DNA from: Flavobacterium sp.
GTDB lineage: Bacteria > Bacteroidota > Bacteroidia > Flavobacteriales > Flavobacteriaceae
NCBI RefSeq assembly: GCF_027533505.1
Contig: NZ_JAPZUB010000001.1
Coordinates: 1 to 64,000, forward strand
Length of the DNA stretch: 64,000 nt
Reading direction: 5' to 3'
This document shows, in pieces, positions 8,413 to 17,415 of this stretch. Every line of letters begins with the position of its first letter. Position 1 is the stretch's first letter. Both the position numbers and the translations under genes were made by a program. Under the pieces are notes generated by a model. That model searched no databases and was not told where the DNA came from. It saw only the letters and a list, made by a program, of their open reading frames with translations.

Positions 8413-8906
8413 AAGTTTCAAGTTTCAGGTTTCAAGTTTAACGTTAACGAAACTTGTTACCCTTGAATTCTTGTTTATTTAAATAGGTGATAAAACTTTG
8501 AATCTTACCACTTAGACTTTCATATTGTGTTTTTAGTTCAATGAACCGTTTTTCTGAAATATATTCATAATCTAACAACCGATAGAGCTGTGATCGTGTC
8601 TCTCCTGAAGACCCTTTTGCAATTGCTAAATATTGTTTAAATTCAGCATTGCCATCGCGTTCAAAACCTTCTGCAATATTGTCCATTATAGACCGTGAAG
8701 AGGCTTTTTTTGTTGTTGAAATCTAAAATCTGTTTTCAGAGGAGTAGTTAAGGAAATTTGATGAATTTCTCTAGCTAGTTTTCTAGCTTCTTGCCAAATC
8801 TCGAGGTCTTCAAATCGTTTAATGGTTGCCATGGCTTATAAATTATAGTTTAAAACCTCTAATTTATGTCTTTTCACGGAAACCTGAAACCTGAAACTTG
8901 AAACCT
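8413..8906 (-). mobile_element. Candidate S23/IVS-like unit 1: broken S23 gene between inverted heptad arms
   Basis: Four 7-bp units (AAGTTTC, AAGTTTC, AGGTTTC, AAGTTTA) at 8413-8440 face four inverted units (GAAACCT, GAAACCT, GAAACTT, GAAACCT) at 8879-8906. The arms match in 25 of 28 positions, so RNA would form a long stem. Between them lies only a degenerate S23-family gene. The right arm overlaps the sufC stop codon and the left arm ends seven bases before the sufD start, so the unit is the whole sufC-sufD spacer. The architecture resembles 23S rRNA intervening sequences; mobility is inference. Confidence 0.45.
8444..8832 (-). pseudogene. S23/IVS-type four-helix-bundle protein, frameshifted
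   Basis: The gene starts with ATG at 8832 (MATIKRFEDLEIWQEARKL) and runs into a stop at 8688-8686 after a run of seven A's (8711-8705). The -1 frame then continues through [16 protein letters not shown] to the stop at 8444. Joining the frames gives a protein that aligns without a gap to the intact copy at 9709-10101, including 13 residues between the conserved DF and MDNIAEGF. The shift site reads A-AAA-AAG in the zero frame, the classic -1 slippery heptamer, so programmed frameshifting is possible. A one-base deletion is the simpler reading. An ATG overlapping the zero-frame stop could also restart translation. Confidence 0.8.
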
Positions 8907-9654
8907 AATTCAATTCACTCTTAATCCAATCATACCCTTTTTCTTCCAATTCCAAAGCCAAATCTGCGCCTCCGGTTTTCACGATTTTACCGTCCATCAA
9001 CACGTGAACATAATCGGGGATAATATAATCCAAGAGACGTTGGTAGTGGGTAATCACCAAAACGGCATTGTTTTCGTTTTTCAACTTGTTTACGCCGTTG
9101 GCAACGATACGTAAGGCATCAATATCCAACCCTGAATCGGTCTCATCGAGAATGGCCAATTTGGGTTCTAGCATCGCCATTTGAAAAATCTCGTTGCGCT
9201 TTTTCTCCCCGCCTGAAAAACCTTCGTTTAACGAACGTGACAAAAACTTACGGTCCATTTCTAACAACTCTGATTTCTCGCGGATTTTCTTCAACATTTC
9301 ATTGGCAGGCATTTCCTCTTCGCCGTTTGCTTTACGCTTTTCGTTGATGGCGGTTTTGATGAAATTGGTCACCGAAACTCCAGGAATTTCCACCGGATAT
9401 TGGAACGATAAAAACACCCCTTTGTGGGCACGCTCTTCGGGAGCCAAATCAGAAATATCTTCCCCATCCAAAACGATTTCTCCTTCCGAAACTTCATAGT
9501 TTTCATTCCCAGCAATGATCGAAGACAACGTACTCTTACCGGCACCGTTTGGCCCCATAATCGCGTGTACTTCACCCGCTTTAATTTCTAAATTAATGCC
9601 TTTTAAGATGTCTTTATCTTCTACTGAAGCATGTAAATTTTTTATGAATAACAT
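8905..9654 (-). CDS. sufC: SufC, ATPase of the SufBCD complex
   Basis: SufC is the ABC-type ATPase that drives Fe-S cluster assembly on SufB-SufD. The 249-residue protein starts [19 protein letters not shown]; 16 further upstream codons are repeat-arm sequence and were excluded. Walker A is GPNGAGKST at residues 34-42, the signature is SGGEKKR, and Walker B is [12 protein letters not shown], with an H-loop 'ITHYQRLL'. S23-type units separate it from both sufB and sufD, an unusual spacing for normally tight genes. Confidence 0.95.
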   Translation of the reverse strand: MLFIKNLHASVEDKDILKGINLEIKAGEVHAIMGPNGAGKSTLSSIIAGNENYEVSEGEIVLDGEDISDLAPEERAHKGVFLSFQYPVEIPGVSVTNFIKTAINEKRKANGEEEMPANEMLKKIREKSELLEMDRKFLSRSLNEGFSGGEKKRNEIFQMAMLEPKLAILDETDSGLDIDALRIVANGVNKLKNENNAVLVITHYQRLLDYIIPDYVHVLMDGKIVKTGGADLALELEEKGYDWIKSELN

Positions 9655-9657
9655 TTT

Positions 9658-10134
9658 AAATTTGAGATTTGAGATTTGAAATTTGAAATTGCTCCAAAAC
9701 AAACCTTATTATTTATTGAACTTATTTCCTTTGTATTCTGATTTTTTTAAATAATTCATAAATCCTGAGAGTGATTTGCTGAGTTCTAGACTATCTCCTA
9801 CTAACTCATTCAACTCATCCTCCGATATATATTTTCTATCAAAAGCTCTATACAGCTGAGAACGGGATTCTCCACAAGAACCTTTAGATATGGTTAAAAA
9901 ATGAACGAACTCTTTATTACCTTCTCTTTCAAAGCCTTCAGCTATGTTATCCATTACTGAACCCGAAGAATCATGTATCTGATTAATTAATTTGAAATCA
10001 TTTTTGAACTTTTCAGCATTTGAAATCGTAAAAATTTTATCCGCATAAATCCGTGCATCTTGCCAAATTTTTAAATCTTCAAATTTTGTAATCGTAGCCA
10101 TAATTTCAAATTTCAAACATCAAATTTCAAATTA
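9658..10134 (-). mobile_element. Candidate S23/IVS-like unit 2: intact S23 gene between inverted heptad arms
   Basis: The arm at 9658-9690 is built of AAATTTG/AGATTTG heptads. It is the inverted counterpart of the arm at 10102-10134 (AATTTCA heptads), matching in 29 of 33 positions. The S23 gene (9709-10101) fills the interior. The right arm overlaps the sufB stop codon (10134-10132) and the left arm begins four bases from the sufC start. The heptad sequence differs from unit 1, but size, period and placement are the same. I infer two independent insertions of one kind of element. Confidence 0.45.
9709..10101 (-). CDS. S23/IVS-type four-helix-bundle protein (intact copy)
   Basis: The 130-residue protein belongs to the four-helix-bundle family first met as the ORF of 23S rRNA intervening sequences, related to the Avd protein of diversity-generating retroelements. 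It shows [11 protein letters not shown] at the start, the hallmark [11 protein letters not shown] in the centre, [15 protein letters not shown], and a [13 protein letters not shown] end. The protein is basic and may bind nucleic acid; its function is unknown. The ATG at 10101 is preferred because the upstream codons lie in a repeat arm. It is nested between sufB and sufC on the same strand, so suf transcription would express it. Confidence 0.85.
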   Translation of the reverse strand: MATITKFEDLKIWQDARIYADKIFTISNAEKFKNDFKLINQIHDSSGSVMDNIAEGFEREGNKEFVHFLTISKGSCGESRSQLYRAFDRKYISEDELNELVGDSLELSKSLSGFMNYLKKSEYKGNKFNK

Positions 10135-11580
10135 TCCTACGCTGCCTTCCAACGAAATCTCCAATAATTTCTGGGCTTCCACCGCAAATTCCATCGGTAA
10201 TTTATTGAGGACTTCTTTGCTAAAACCATTCACAATTAAAGCAATAGCCTTTTCGGTAGGAATTCCGCGTTGGTTGCAATAAAATACTTGATCTTCACCG
10301 ATTTTGGAAGTTGTCGCCTCATGCTCAATTCTCGCGGTAGCATTTTTACTTTCGATATAGGGAAAGGTATGTGCTCCACATTGGTTCCCCATCAACAACG
10401 AGTCACATTGCGAGAAGTTACGCGCATTTTCAGCACGCGCCCCAATTTGGACTAATCCTCTGTAACTGTTTTGGGATTTTCCCGCCGATATTCCTTTAGA
10501 AATAATCGTCGAACGGGTGTTTTTCCCTAAATGAATCATCTTCGTTCCCGTGTCGGCTTGTTGGAAGTTGTTGGTCACTGCAATAGAATAAAACTCTCCA
10601 ATGGAATTATCTCCTTTCAATACGCAGCTCGGATACTTCCAGGTAACTGCTGAACCCGTTTCAACTTGCGTCCACGAGATTTTGGCATTGGTTTCACACA
10701 ACCCGCGTTTGGTCACAAAGTTGTAGACCCCCCCTTTTCCTTCTTTATTTCCGGGATACCAGTTTTGAACGGTTGAATATTTGATTTCCGCATTATCCAA
10801 TGCAATCAATTCGACCACCGCCGCGTGCAATTGATTTTCATCGCGACTCGGTGCGGTACAGCCTTCGAGGTAGGACACATAACTGCCTTCATCGGCAATG
10901 ACAAGCGTACGCTCAAACTGTCCCGTTCCTCCTTGATTGATGCGGAAGTAAGTGGACAATTCCATGGGGCAACGTACGCCTTTAGGAATGTAACAAAAAC
11001 TTCCATCGGAAAATACGGCTGAATTTAAGGCCGCATAAAAATTGTCTTTTTGGGGAACAACCGAACCAATGTATTTTTGCACCAACTCGGGATGTTCTTG
11101 AATGGCTTCGGAAATGGAACAGAAAATAATGCCTTTTTCAGCCAACGTCTTTTTGAACGTAGTCGCCACCGAAACAGAATCCATCACAATATCAACGGCT
11201 ACACCGGCTAATTTCTTCTGTTCGTCTAACGAGATTCCCAACTTTTTGAAGGTATCCAACAGCTCGGGGTCCACTTCGTCAAGGGAAGCGTATTTATCCT
11301 TTTTTTTGGGTGCCGAATAATACGAAATGGCCTGAAAATCGGGCTTTTCGTAATGTACATTAGCCCATTCGGGTTCTACCATTTCGCGCCAAGCACGAAA
11401 CGCTTCCAAACGCCAATCGGTCATCCACTCGGGCTCGCCTTTCTTTTTGGAAATCGCACGCACGATATCTTCGTTCAATCCAGCAGGAAACGTTTCACTT
11501 TCGATATCGGTGTAAAATCCGTACTCGTACTCTTTATTTTCCAATTCGACTTTTAAGTCGTCTTCGGTATATTTTGCCAT
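10132..11580 (-). CDS. sufB: SufB, scaffold subunit of the SufBCD Fe-S assembly complex
   Basis: SufB is the main scaffold on which the Fe-S cluster is built with SufC and SufD. The 482-residue product has the SufB N-terminal part ([15 protein letters not shown]) and a beta-helix core with [14 protein letters not shown], '[19 protein letters not shown]', 'EGCTAPS' carrying the conserved cysteine, 'SQCDSLLMG' and '[18 protein letters not shown]'. Length is normal for the family. It lies 28 bases after sufA on the same strand. Its stop codon is part of the inverted arm of the following S23-type unit. Confidence 0.95.
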   Translation of the reverse strand: MAKYTEDDLKVELENKEYEYGFYTDIESETFPAGLNEDIVRAISKKKGEPEWMTDWRLEAFRAWREMVEPEWANVHYEKPDFQAISYYSAPKKKDKYASLDEVDPELLDTFKKLGISLDEQKKLAGVAVDIVMDSVSVATTFKKTLAEKGIIFCSISEAIQEHPELVQKYIGSVVPQKDNFYAALNSAVFSDGSFCYIPKGVRCPMELSTYFRINQGGTGQFERTLVIADEGSYVSYLEGCTAPSRDENQLHAAVVELIALDNAEIKYSTVQNWYPGNKEGKGGVYNFVTKRGLCETNAKISWTQVETGSAVTWKYPSCVLKGDNSIGEFYSIAVTNNFQQADTGTKMIHLGKNTRSTIISKGISAGKSQNSYRGLVQIGARAENARNFSQCDSLLMGNQCGAHTFPYIESKNATARIEHEATTSKIGEDQVFYCNQRGIPTEKAIALIVNGFSKEVLNKLPMEFAVEAQKLLEISLEGSVG

Positions 11581-11608
11581 GGGTTTGTTGTAAAATTAAA
11601 AATTGGAA

Positions 11609-11938
11609 TTAGAGCGAAAAACTCTCCCCACATCCACACGTGCGACTCGCATTGGGATTATTAAAAACAAAGCCTTTCCCATTCAACCCGCCTGAATATT
11701 CCAAAACAGTTCCTGCTAAGTACAAAAAGGACTTTTTCTCTACGGCGATGCGAACGTTGTTGTCTTCGAAAACTTTATCGTTTTCTCCGATCGACTTATC
11801 AAATTTTAACTCATAAGACAAACCGGAACATCCACCGCTTTTCACCCCAACACGAACATAGTCGTGAGCGGCATCAAAACCGTCGTCATGCATCATTTCG
11901 ACAATTTTTTTACTGGCTGATTCGGACACTTTAATCAT
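11609..11938 (-). CDS. sufA: SufA/IscA-type Fe-S carrier protein
   Basis: This 109-residue A-type carrier receives Fe-S clusters from SufBCD and delivers them to target proteins. The three cluster-binding cysteines are present: Cys37 in SGGCSGLSY and Cys101/Cys103 in the C-terminal TCGCGESF. It is the first gene of the minus-strand suf run and has its own -7 box upstream. SufA is the natural name from context; sequence alone cannot separate SufA, IscA and ErpA types. Confidence 0.9.
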   Translation of the reverse strand: MIKVSESASKKIVEMMHDDGFDAAHDYVRVGVKSGGCSGLSYELKFDKSIGENDKVFEDNNVRIAVEKKSFLYLAGTVLEYSGGLNGKGFVFNNPNASRTCGCGESFSL

Positions 11939-11942
11939 AGCT

Positions 11943-11975
11943 TATTTTAATTTTGTCTAAATTGTTGCAAAGATA
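11943..11975 (-). promoter_or_regulatory. sufA promoter (-7 box TATCTTTG) with TTTAGA leader
   Basis: The minus-strand -7 box TATCTTTG lies at 11975-11968, 30 bases before the sufA ATG. It is followed by TTTAGACAAAATTAAAATAA, which strongly resembles the palindromic leader of sufS after its own TATCTTTG box. A shared regulator of both suf promoters is inferred. Confidence 0.45.
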
Positions 11976-12107
11976 CACCATAAAGCTTTTCACGCGTCGA
12001 TTTAACATATTTTTTAGTCGAATTCTTATAAATAAAGTTTATTAAAAGTTCCCGTTTGGATTTTGTACCTTGTCCACCCTAAATAGTGAACGTTTACACG
12101 GATTTAT

Positions 12108-12971
12108 ATGAAGAAACTCTATGCTATTGAAGCCGGTAACTTTAAGTTGGACGGCGGTGCGATGTTTGGGGTCGTTCCCAAAACCATTTGGCACAAAACC
12201 AATCCGGCGGATGCCAACAACCTCATCGATATCGCGGCGCGTTGTCTGCTGATTGAAGAGGGAGATCGACTAATTTTGATTGACACGGGAATGGGCAACA
12301 AACAGTCGGAAAAATTCTTCAGTTATTATTCCCTTTGGGGCGATCATTCGCTCGACACTTCGTTAGCCCAACATGGGTTTCACCGCGACGATGTAACCGA
12401 TGTATTTATGACGCACTTGCATTTTGACCATTGTGGCGGTAGTGTGAACCGTAAAGCCTCAGGGGAAGGCTATGAAGTGGCGTTTAAAAATGCTAACTAT
12501 TGGACCAACGAAAACCACTGGCAGTGGGCTACCCAACCCAATGCGCGGGAAAAAGCCTCTTTTTTACATGAAAATATTATCCCGATGCAAGAAAGTGGTC
12601 AGTTGCATTTTATCAAACGCCCTGAAAGTGATTTTGGCTTTTCCACCGAAATGGGCTTCAACATCTTTTATGCCGACGGTCATACCGAAAAGCAAATGTT
12701 GCCCCACATTTCATACGGTGATAAAACGATTGTTTTTTGTGCCGATTTATTAGCTACCGCGGGCCATATTCCGATTCCTTATGTGATGGGTTATGATACG
12801 CGACCGCTATTGACCTTGGATGAAAAAACAAAATTCTTGACCGCGGCGGCTGATCAGGGTTACTATTTATGGTTGGAACACGATGCACATAATCCTATTG
12901 TAACCGTGAAGCACACCGAAAAAGGCATCCGTCTCGATCAGGTGTATCGTTTGGAAGATATCTTAATCTAA
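12108..12971 (+). CDS. MBL-fold metallo-hydrolase
   Basis: The 287-residue cytoplasmic protein is a metallo-beta-lactamase-fold hydrolase. The zinc motif HxHxDH is visible as THLHFDHCGG near residue 105. Further metal ligands are probable in 'YADGHTEKQ' and near the C-terminal 'WLEHDAHNP'. Relatives include quorum-quenching lactonases and other esterases; the substrate cannot be told from sequence. It stands alone between the divergent sufA gene and the downstream subtilisin-like gene. Confidence 0.85.
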   Translation: MKKLYAIEAGNFKLDGGAMFGVVPKTIWHKTNPADANNLIDIAARCLLIEEGDRLILIDTGMGNKQSEKFFSYYSLWGDHSLDTSLAQHGFHRDDVTDVFMTHLHFDHCGGSVNRKASGEGYEVAFKNANYWTNENHWQWATQPNAREKASFLHENIIPMQESGQLHFIKRPESDFGFSTEMGFNIFYADGHTEKQMLPHISYGDKTIVFCADLLATAGHIPIPYVMGYDTRPLLTLDEKTKFLTAAADQGYYLWLEHDAHNPIVTVKHTEKGIRLDQVYRLEDILI

Positions 12972-13040
12972 TGTTAATCGATAAGGCTTTTGTGATAAAA
13001 GCCAATATTTTTAACCCCAATTATGGCAAATTGCCTTGAA

Positions 13041-14666
13041 ATGAAAATTATGTTGCACTTGAATTTTGAAAAATCAGCATGGATTGCTCTTGTTGCTGCT
13101 TCCTTGCTCACCGGTTGTGGATCGTCTAATGCGCCATTTATAAACACCGATCCGGCAAAAATTGACAAAACAGTTTTAAAAACAACCCCGATTAAGGAAT
13201 CCGATTTAAAACGATGGAGTCATTTGGACTTGATTAAAGATACGGTCCCGGGGATGAGTGTGGACCGCGCATATGCCGAATTATTAAAAAAGCGTAAAGG
13301 AACGAAAGTTATCGTAGGCGTTATTGATTCGGGCGTGGATATTGATCATCCGGATTTGAAAGGGCGAATTTGGACGAATGCCAAAGAAATTCCCAACAAC
13401 AATATCGATGATGACAAAAATGGATTTGTGGATGATGTGCATGGGTGGAACTTTTTGGGCGAGGCTACCGATATGAATTTGGAACTTACCCGTATCGTTA
13501 AAAAAGGCGATGACGGTTCTGATACGTACAAACGTGCTAAAGCAGAACTGGACCAAAAGTTGCAGGAAATGAAACAGCAAAAGCCACAAGTCGATATGAT
13601 TGCGAAGGCCGACAAAGACATTCGAACCTTCTTGAAAAAAGAAACCTACACGAAAGAAGACCTCAAAGGAATAAGCACCACCGATGCTAATCTCAACCGC
13701 AGTAAAATGATTATGATGAGTATTGCGGCCCAAGCGGGTGACGAATTTCAAGAAGAAATCAAATCGTATGTGGATTATATTTATGACCAAATCAATTACA
13801 ACCTCAACGTAGATTTTGACGGTCGAAAAGTGGTAGGGGACAATCCTGAAGATTTGAATAACCGCAACTACGGTAATGGTAATGTAAAAGGGCCTGATGT
13901 AGCGGATGCTTCACACGGTACACACGTAGCAGGAATTATTGCCCAAGTGAGAGGCAACGGCATTGGCGGCGATGGAGTAATGGCTAAAAATGTTGAAATC
14001 ATGGCAATTCGTGCGGTACCCAATGGCGATGAATACGATAAAGACATTGCCTTGGCGATACGTTATGCGGTGGATAATGGCGCCAAAGTCATCAACGGTA
14101 GTTTTGGAAAAGATTATTCTCCGCACAAAGAATGGGTGTGGGATGCCATTAAATATGCCGAAAGTAAAGATGTGCTTATCGTACACGCGGCAGGGAACGA
14201 CAGCAAAGACATTGATGTAGAACCCAATTTCCCTACCGATGAAGTCAACGGAAAGGAAATGGCCGATAATCTTATTACCATCGGAGCCTTAAATACCGCG
14301 ACAGGTGCTAAAATGGTCGCTGATTTTTCTAATTACGGACAAAAAAATGTAGACGTTTTCGCGCCTGGAGTGAAAATCTACGCTACCTATCCCAACAACA
14401 AATACAAATACGAACAAGGTACTTCGATGGCTGCTCCTAATGCAGCGGGCGTTGCAGCGTTAATCCGTTCGTATTACCCTTCTTTGACTGCTTCACAGGT
14501 GAAACACATTTTGATGGATTCAGGAATTGCTATTGCAACCAATGTAGGTGTTGGCGAGGAGAAAGTACAAATTCCATTCAGCGCCACTTGCGTATCGGGT
14601 AAAATAGTGAATGCCTACAATGCCTTGCTGATGGCGGATAAAATGGTACGTGCGGCTAAAAACTAA
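13041..14666 (+). CDS. Subtilisin-like serine protease (S8 family), lipoprotein
   Basis: The product is a surface or periplasmic S8 peptidase with a lipoprotein signal ending SLLTGC. The catalytic triad is Asp in VIDSGVDIDHPDL, His in DASHGTHVAGI and Ser in GTSMAAPNAAGVAA. A long charged helical insert (about 120 residues) separates the Asp and His motifs. An earlier in-frame ATG exists at 13023 and another at 13050; I chose 13041 because it gives a compact signal (541 residues). A hairpin terminator follows at 14742. Confidence 0.88.
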   Translation: MKIMLHLNFEKSAWIALVAASLLTGCGSSNAPFINTDPAKIDKTVLKTTPIKESDLKRWSHLDLIKDTVPGMSVDRAYAELLKKRKGTKVIVGVIDSGVDIDHPDLKGRIWTNAKEIPNNNIDDDKNGFVDDVHGWNFLGEATDMNLELTRIVKKGDDGSDTYKRAKAELDQKLQEMKQQKPQVDMIAKADKDIRTFLKKETYTKEDLKGISTTDANLNRSKMIMMSIAAQAGDEFQEEIKSYVDYIYDQINYNLNVDFDGRKVVGDNPEDLNNRNYGNGNVKGPDVADASHGTHVAGIIAQVRGNGIGGDGVMAKNVEIMAIRAVPNGDEYDKDIALAIRYAVDNGAKVINGSFGKDYSPHKEWVWDAIKYAESKDVLIVHAAGNDSKDIDVEPNFPTDEVNGKEMADNLITIGALNTATGAKMVADFSNYGQKNVDVFAPGVKIYATYPNNKYKYEQGTSMAAPNAAGVAALIRSYYPSLTASQVKHILMDSGIAIATNVGVGEEKVQIPFSATCVSGKIVNAYNALLMADKMVRAAKN

Positions 14667-14741
14667 GCGAGTGTTAGGGTGAACCGTTGCATGCATTCGG
14701 TTTTCATTACCTCATTTTAAAATAAATCAAAAACACTTAAC

Positions 14742-14776
14742 ATGCCACAAGTTACCTCGTAGTTTGTGGCATTTTT
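14742..14776 (+). terminator. Terminator after the S8 protease gene
   Basis: ATGCCACAA (14742-14750) pairs perfectly with TTGTGGCAT (14764-14772), followed by a T run. It lies about 75 bases after the protease stop and before the M1 peptidase start at 14808, so it separates the two genes. Confidence 0.7.
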
Positions 14777-14807
14777 GACTATAATTAACCCCTTGTATCT
14801 TACGCTT

Positions 14808-16673
14808 ATGAAACCACTTTTGATTTTTGGAACCTTCTTCTGTTCCTTATTGTGTCAAGCACAAAAAGGGTATTGGCAACAACATGTTGATTACAAAATG
14901 GAAGTCTCCATGGATGTTACCACCTATCGCTACACGGGAACCCAAGAACTCATTTACACCAATAATTCGCCCGATACCTTGCAAACGGTGTACTACCATT
15001 TGTACAACAACGCATTTCAACCGGGTAGTGAAATGGACATGCGCATCCAACACATCAAAGATCCTGACAGCCGCATGGTGAACAAAATCAAAGAGGGCGA
15101 TAAGGAAATCAAACAGAGTCGCATTGCGCTACTCAAGTCGGATGAAATAGGATATTTGAACGTTAGCAATGTACGTCAAGCCGGCGCACTCCTAGAAACC
15201 ACCGTGAGCGGAACCTTGCTCAAAGTACCGCTAGCCGCGCCTTTGCTTCCAGGGAAATCAACGGTGCTTACGCTTCAGTTTGAAGGTCAAGTTCCTTTGC
15301 AAATTCGACGTTCAGGACGAAACAATCGCGAAGGGGTTGCCCTTTCGATGAGTCAGTGGTATCCTAAAATGGCCGAATTTGATTTTGAAGGCTGGCATGT
15401 GGACCCATATATTGCTCGAGAATTTCAGGGTGTTTGGGGCAATTTTGATGTGAAAATCACCATTGACAAATCGTACATTCTCGGCGGTACAGGGTATTTG
15501 CAAAACGGAAATGAAATCGGATACAACTATCAAGATTCGGGGGTAAAAGTGACTATTCCAAAGAAGCAAAAAACGCTGACATGGCATTTTGTGGCCCCGC
15601 AGGTTCACGATTTTACCTGGGCGGCCGATCCCGATTATGTACATGACGTAGTACAAGGTCCGAATGGAGTCGCGCTTCATTTTTTATACAAAAACAAACC
15701 TGAAATAGCACTCACCTGGAAGGCGGTACAACCCAAAGTAGTAACCATCATGGATTTGTTCAATTATTGGGTGGGACCTTATCCGTACAAGCAATACAGT
15801 GTGATTCAAGGCGGCGATGGTGGTATGGAATATGCCATGTGTACCTTGATTTTGGGCGAAGGCGAATTGAACGGTTTAACTGGTTTAATTGCACACGAGA
15901 TGGGCCATTCTTGGTTTCAGCATATCTTGGCCACCAACGAAAGTAAACACCCATGGATGGATGAAGGGTTTACGTCGTATATCGAAGACCGTGCCATGAA
16001 CACGCTATCACCGCAACCTGTGGCCAATCCGTATGCGGGAGCTTACAAAGCCTATATTAATTTGGCCAACAGCGGTAAAGAACAGCCCTTATCAACGCAT
16101 GCCGACCGCTATGATGAGAACCGCAGTTACAGTATTGCTTCCTACAGCAAAGGAGAAGTGTTTTTGGCACAATTGGAATACCTTTTAGGGCGTGTGAACC
16201 TTGATAAAATCTTACGCCGTTATTACCAAGACTTCAAGTTCAAACACCCAACTCCGAACGACATCAAACGCACAGCCGAGCGGGTTTCGGGTGCGGTGTT
16301 GGATTGGTATTTAATTGATTTTACCCAAACCACCAACACGATTGACTACAGCATTGCCTCGGTGGAGGAAAAAGAGGGGGCCGCTGTCGTTAATCTAGAG
16401 CGTTTGGGCCGCATGCCGATGCCAATTGACTTGCAGGTGACCTACACCGACGGTTCGAAAGAAAATTTCTATATTCCGTTGCGGATGATGCATTATATCA
16501 AACCCAACCCCGACCCTGAATTACCGCGTAAAGTTTTAACAGACTGGACTTGGGGCAATCCGCGTTATCAATTCCGCATCGAAAAACCATTAGCCAATAT
16601 AAAGAGCATTGTGATTGATCCAACAGGGTTGATGGCGGATGTGAAGGGGAATAATAATAAGTTTGAAAGGTAG
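14808..16673 (+). CDS. M1-family zinc metallopeptidase, secreted
   Basis: The 621-residue product is an exported M1-type aminopeptidase-like metallopeptidase. The start at 14808 gives the signal peptide MKPLLIFGTFFCSLLCQAQ; an upstream in-frame start would add 14 residues overlapping the preceding terminator tail. The zinc signature is HEMGH, followed after exactly 18 residues by the third ligand Glu in DEGFTSY. The exopeptidase motif region appears as QGGDGGMEYA, a variant of GAMEN. It probably trims peptides in the periplasm or at the cell surface. Confidence 0.88.
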   Translation: MKPLLIFGTFFCSLLCQAQKGYWQQHVDYKMEVSMDVTTYRYTGTQELIYTNNSPDTLQTVYYHLYNNAFQPGSEMDMRIQHIKDPDSRMVNKIKEGDKEIKQSRIALLKSDEIGYLNVSNVRQAGALLETTVSGTLLKVPLAAPLLPGKSTVLTLQFEGQVPLQIRRSGRNNREGVALSMSQWYPKMAEFDFEGWHVDPYIAREFQGVWGNFDVKITIDKSYILGGTGYLQNGNEIGYNYQDSGVKVTIPKKQKTLTWHFVAPQVHDFTWAADPDYVHDVVQGPNGVALHFLYKNKPEIALTWKAVQPKVVTIMDLFNYWVGPYPYKQYSVIQGGDGGMEYAMCTLILGEGELNGLTGLIAHEMGHSWFQHILATNESKHPWMDEGFTSYIEDRAMNTLSPQPVANPYAGAYKAYINLANSGKEQPLSTHADRYDENRSYSIASYSKGEVFLAQLEYLLGRVNLDKILRRYYQDFKFKHPTPNDIKRTAERVSGAVLDWYLIDFTQTTNTIDYSIASVEEKEGAAVVNLERLGRMPMPIDLQVTYTDGSKENFYIPLRMMHYIKPNPDPELPRKVLTDWTWGNPRYQFRIEKPLANIKSIVIDPTGLMADVKGNNNKFER

Positions 16674-16683
16674 GGGCGCATTA

Positions 16684-16880
16684 AAGGAGCCGCTGAGAAG
16701 CTGAGCCGCTAAGCTGCTGAGTAAATTTTTAAAACATTATAACTCTGCAACTTTTGCGCTTAAATACCAATTCAAGACTATGAAAACTATGTCACTATTT
16801 GGTTGATTAAACGTTAACCACATAGAAACATAGTTATACATAGCTTCTGCTATTGCTCTGTATTTTTAGCCGCTGAGTAA
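16684..16880. repeat. Degenerate intergenic repeat, copy 1
   Basis: This roughly 195-bp block has a recognisable second copy at about 17226-17415 in the same orientation. Both start with several CTGAG/GCTGAG units. Both then contain AACTTTT...CTTAA, a hairpin-prone part with GGTTGATTAAA, AACATAGTTA and CACATAG or ACATAGC, and end with TATTTTTA...CTGAG. By eye the copies are roughly 70-75% identical. No protein-coding potential is apparent. Confidence 0.6.
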
Positions 16881-16912
16881 ATCCCTTTTAAACATCAAAA
16901 AATTGCAACCCA

Positions 16913-16938
16913 CCCGTAGTGTCACGCTGCGGGTTTTT
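16913..16938 (+). terminator. Possible terminator in the long spacer
   Basis: CCCGTAG (16913-16919) pairs with CTGCGGG (16927-16933), using one G-T pair, and is followed by TTTTT. It could end the M1 peptidase transcript, although it is 240 bases beyond the stop codon. Confidence 0.4.
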
Positions 16939-16999
16939 GTTTCAGGTTTCTCCCGAAATTTCGGGATCAAGTTTCAGGTTTCAGGTTTCAGGTTTCAAG
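16939..16999. repeat. Heptad array (GTTTCAG) interrupted by a 16-bp palindrome
   Basis: Six units of GTTTCAG/GTTTCAA run through 16939-16999. The second is split by TCCCGAAATTTCGGGA at 16951-16966. Removing the palindrome and one TC restores a perfect heptad, which suggests a small insertion with a two-base duplication. The heptad is the same as in the arms of the sufC-sufD S23 unit, but no S23 gene lies here. A short inverted match (ACTTGAA, ACTTGTA) lies at 17523-17536. Confidence 0.6.
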
Positions 17000-17225
17000 T
17001 GCTGTGTGTGAAGCAAGGGATGGGATTTCTCCCCCGCTCCGCCACTGACTCCCGCCTTTGCGGTTAAAAAACTTCGTGCAACTTTGTGGAAAACATCGTG
17101 TGCCTTTGTGCTCCTTAATCTTACCATTAAGTAATTAAAAAGGCCAAAGGCCGTGAACGTAGTTAACTTAAAATCATCATCAAACTTGGCGAACTTTGCG
17201 CAACCTTTGCTTCTTTGCGGTGAAA

Positions 17226-17415
17226 AAAGCTCCTGAGATCCTGAGCTGCTAAGCTTCTGAGCAAATGATTTTTAAACATCAAAACGCCGCAACTTTTACA
17301 CTTAATTACCAATTAAAACTATATCACTATGTGGTTGATTAAATTTTAACCCCATAATAACATAGTTACACATAGCGTCTACTGTTGTGCTATATTTTTA
17401 AACTACTGAGCCCTA
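17226..17415. repeat. Degenerate intergenic repeat, copy 2
   Basis: This is the second copy of the block at 16684-16880, about 541 bases downstream and in direct orientation. It keeps the CTGAG-rich start, the AACTTTTACACTTAA part, GGTTGATTAAA, AACATAGTTA and the TATTTTTAAA...CTGAG end. The part around 17328-17376 could form a hairpin (TATGTGGTT against AACCCCATA). Confidence 0.6.

Noticed and set aside
13284..13790. 168-codon open frame on the minus strand
   Set aside because: It is antisense to the S8 protease, whose catalytic motifs are clear, and has no recognisable protein features.
16939..16999. Short CRISPR array
   Set aside because: The repeat is only 7 bp with no spacers and no cas genes in the window.
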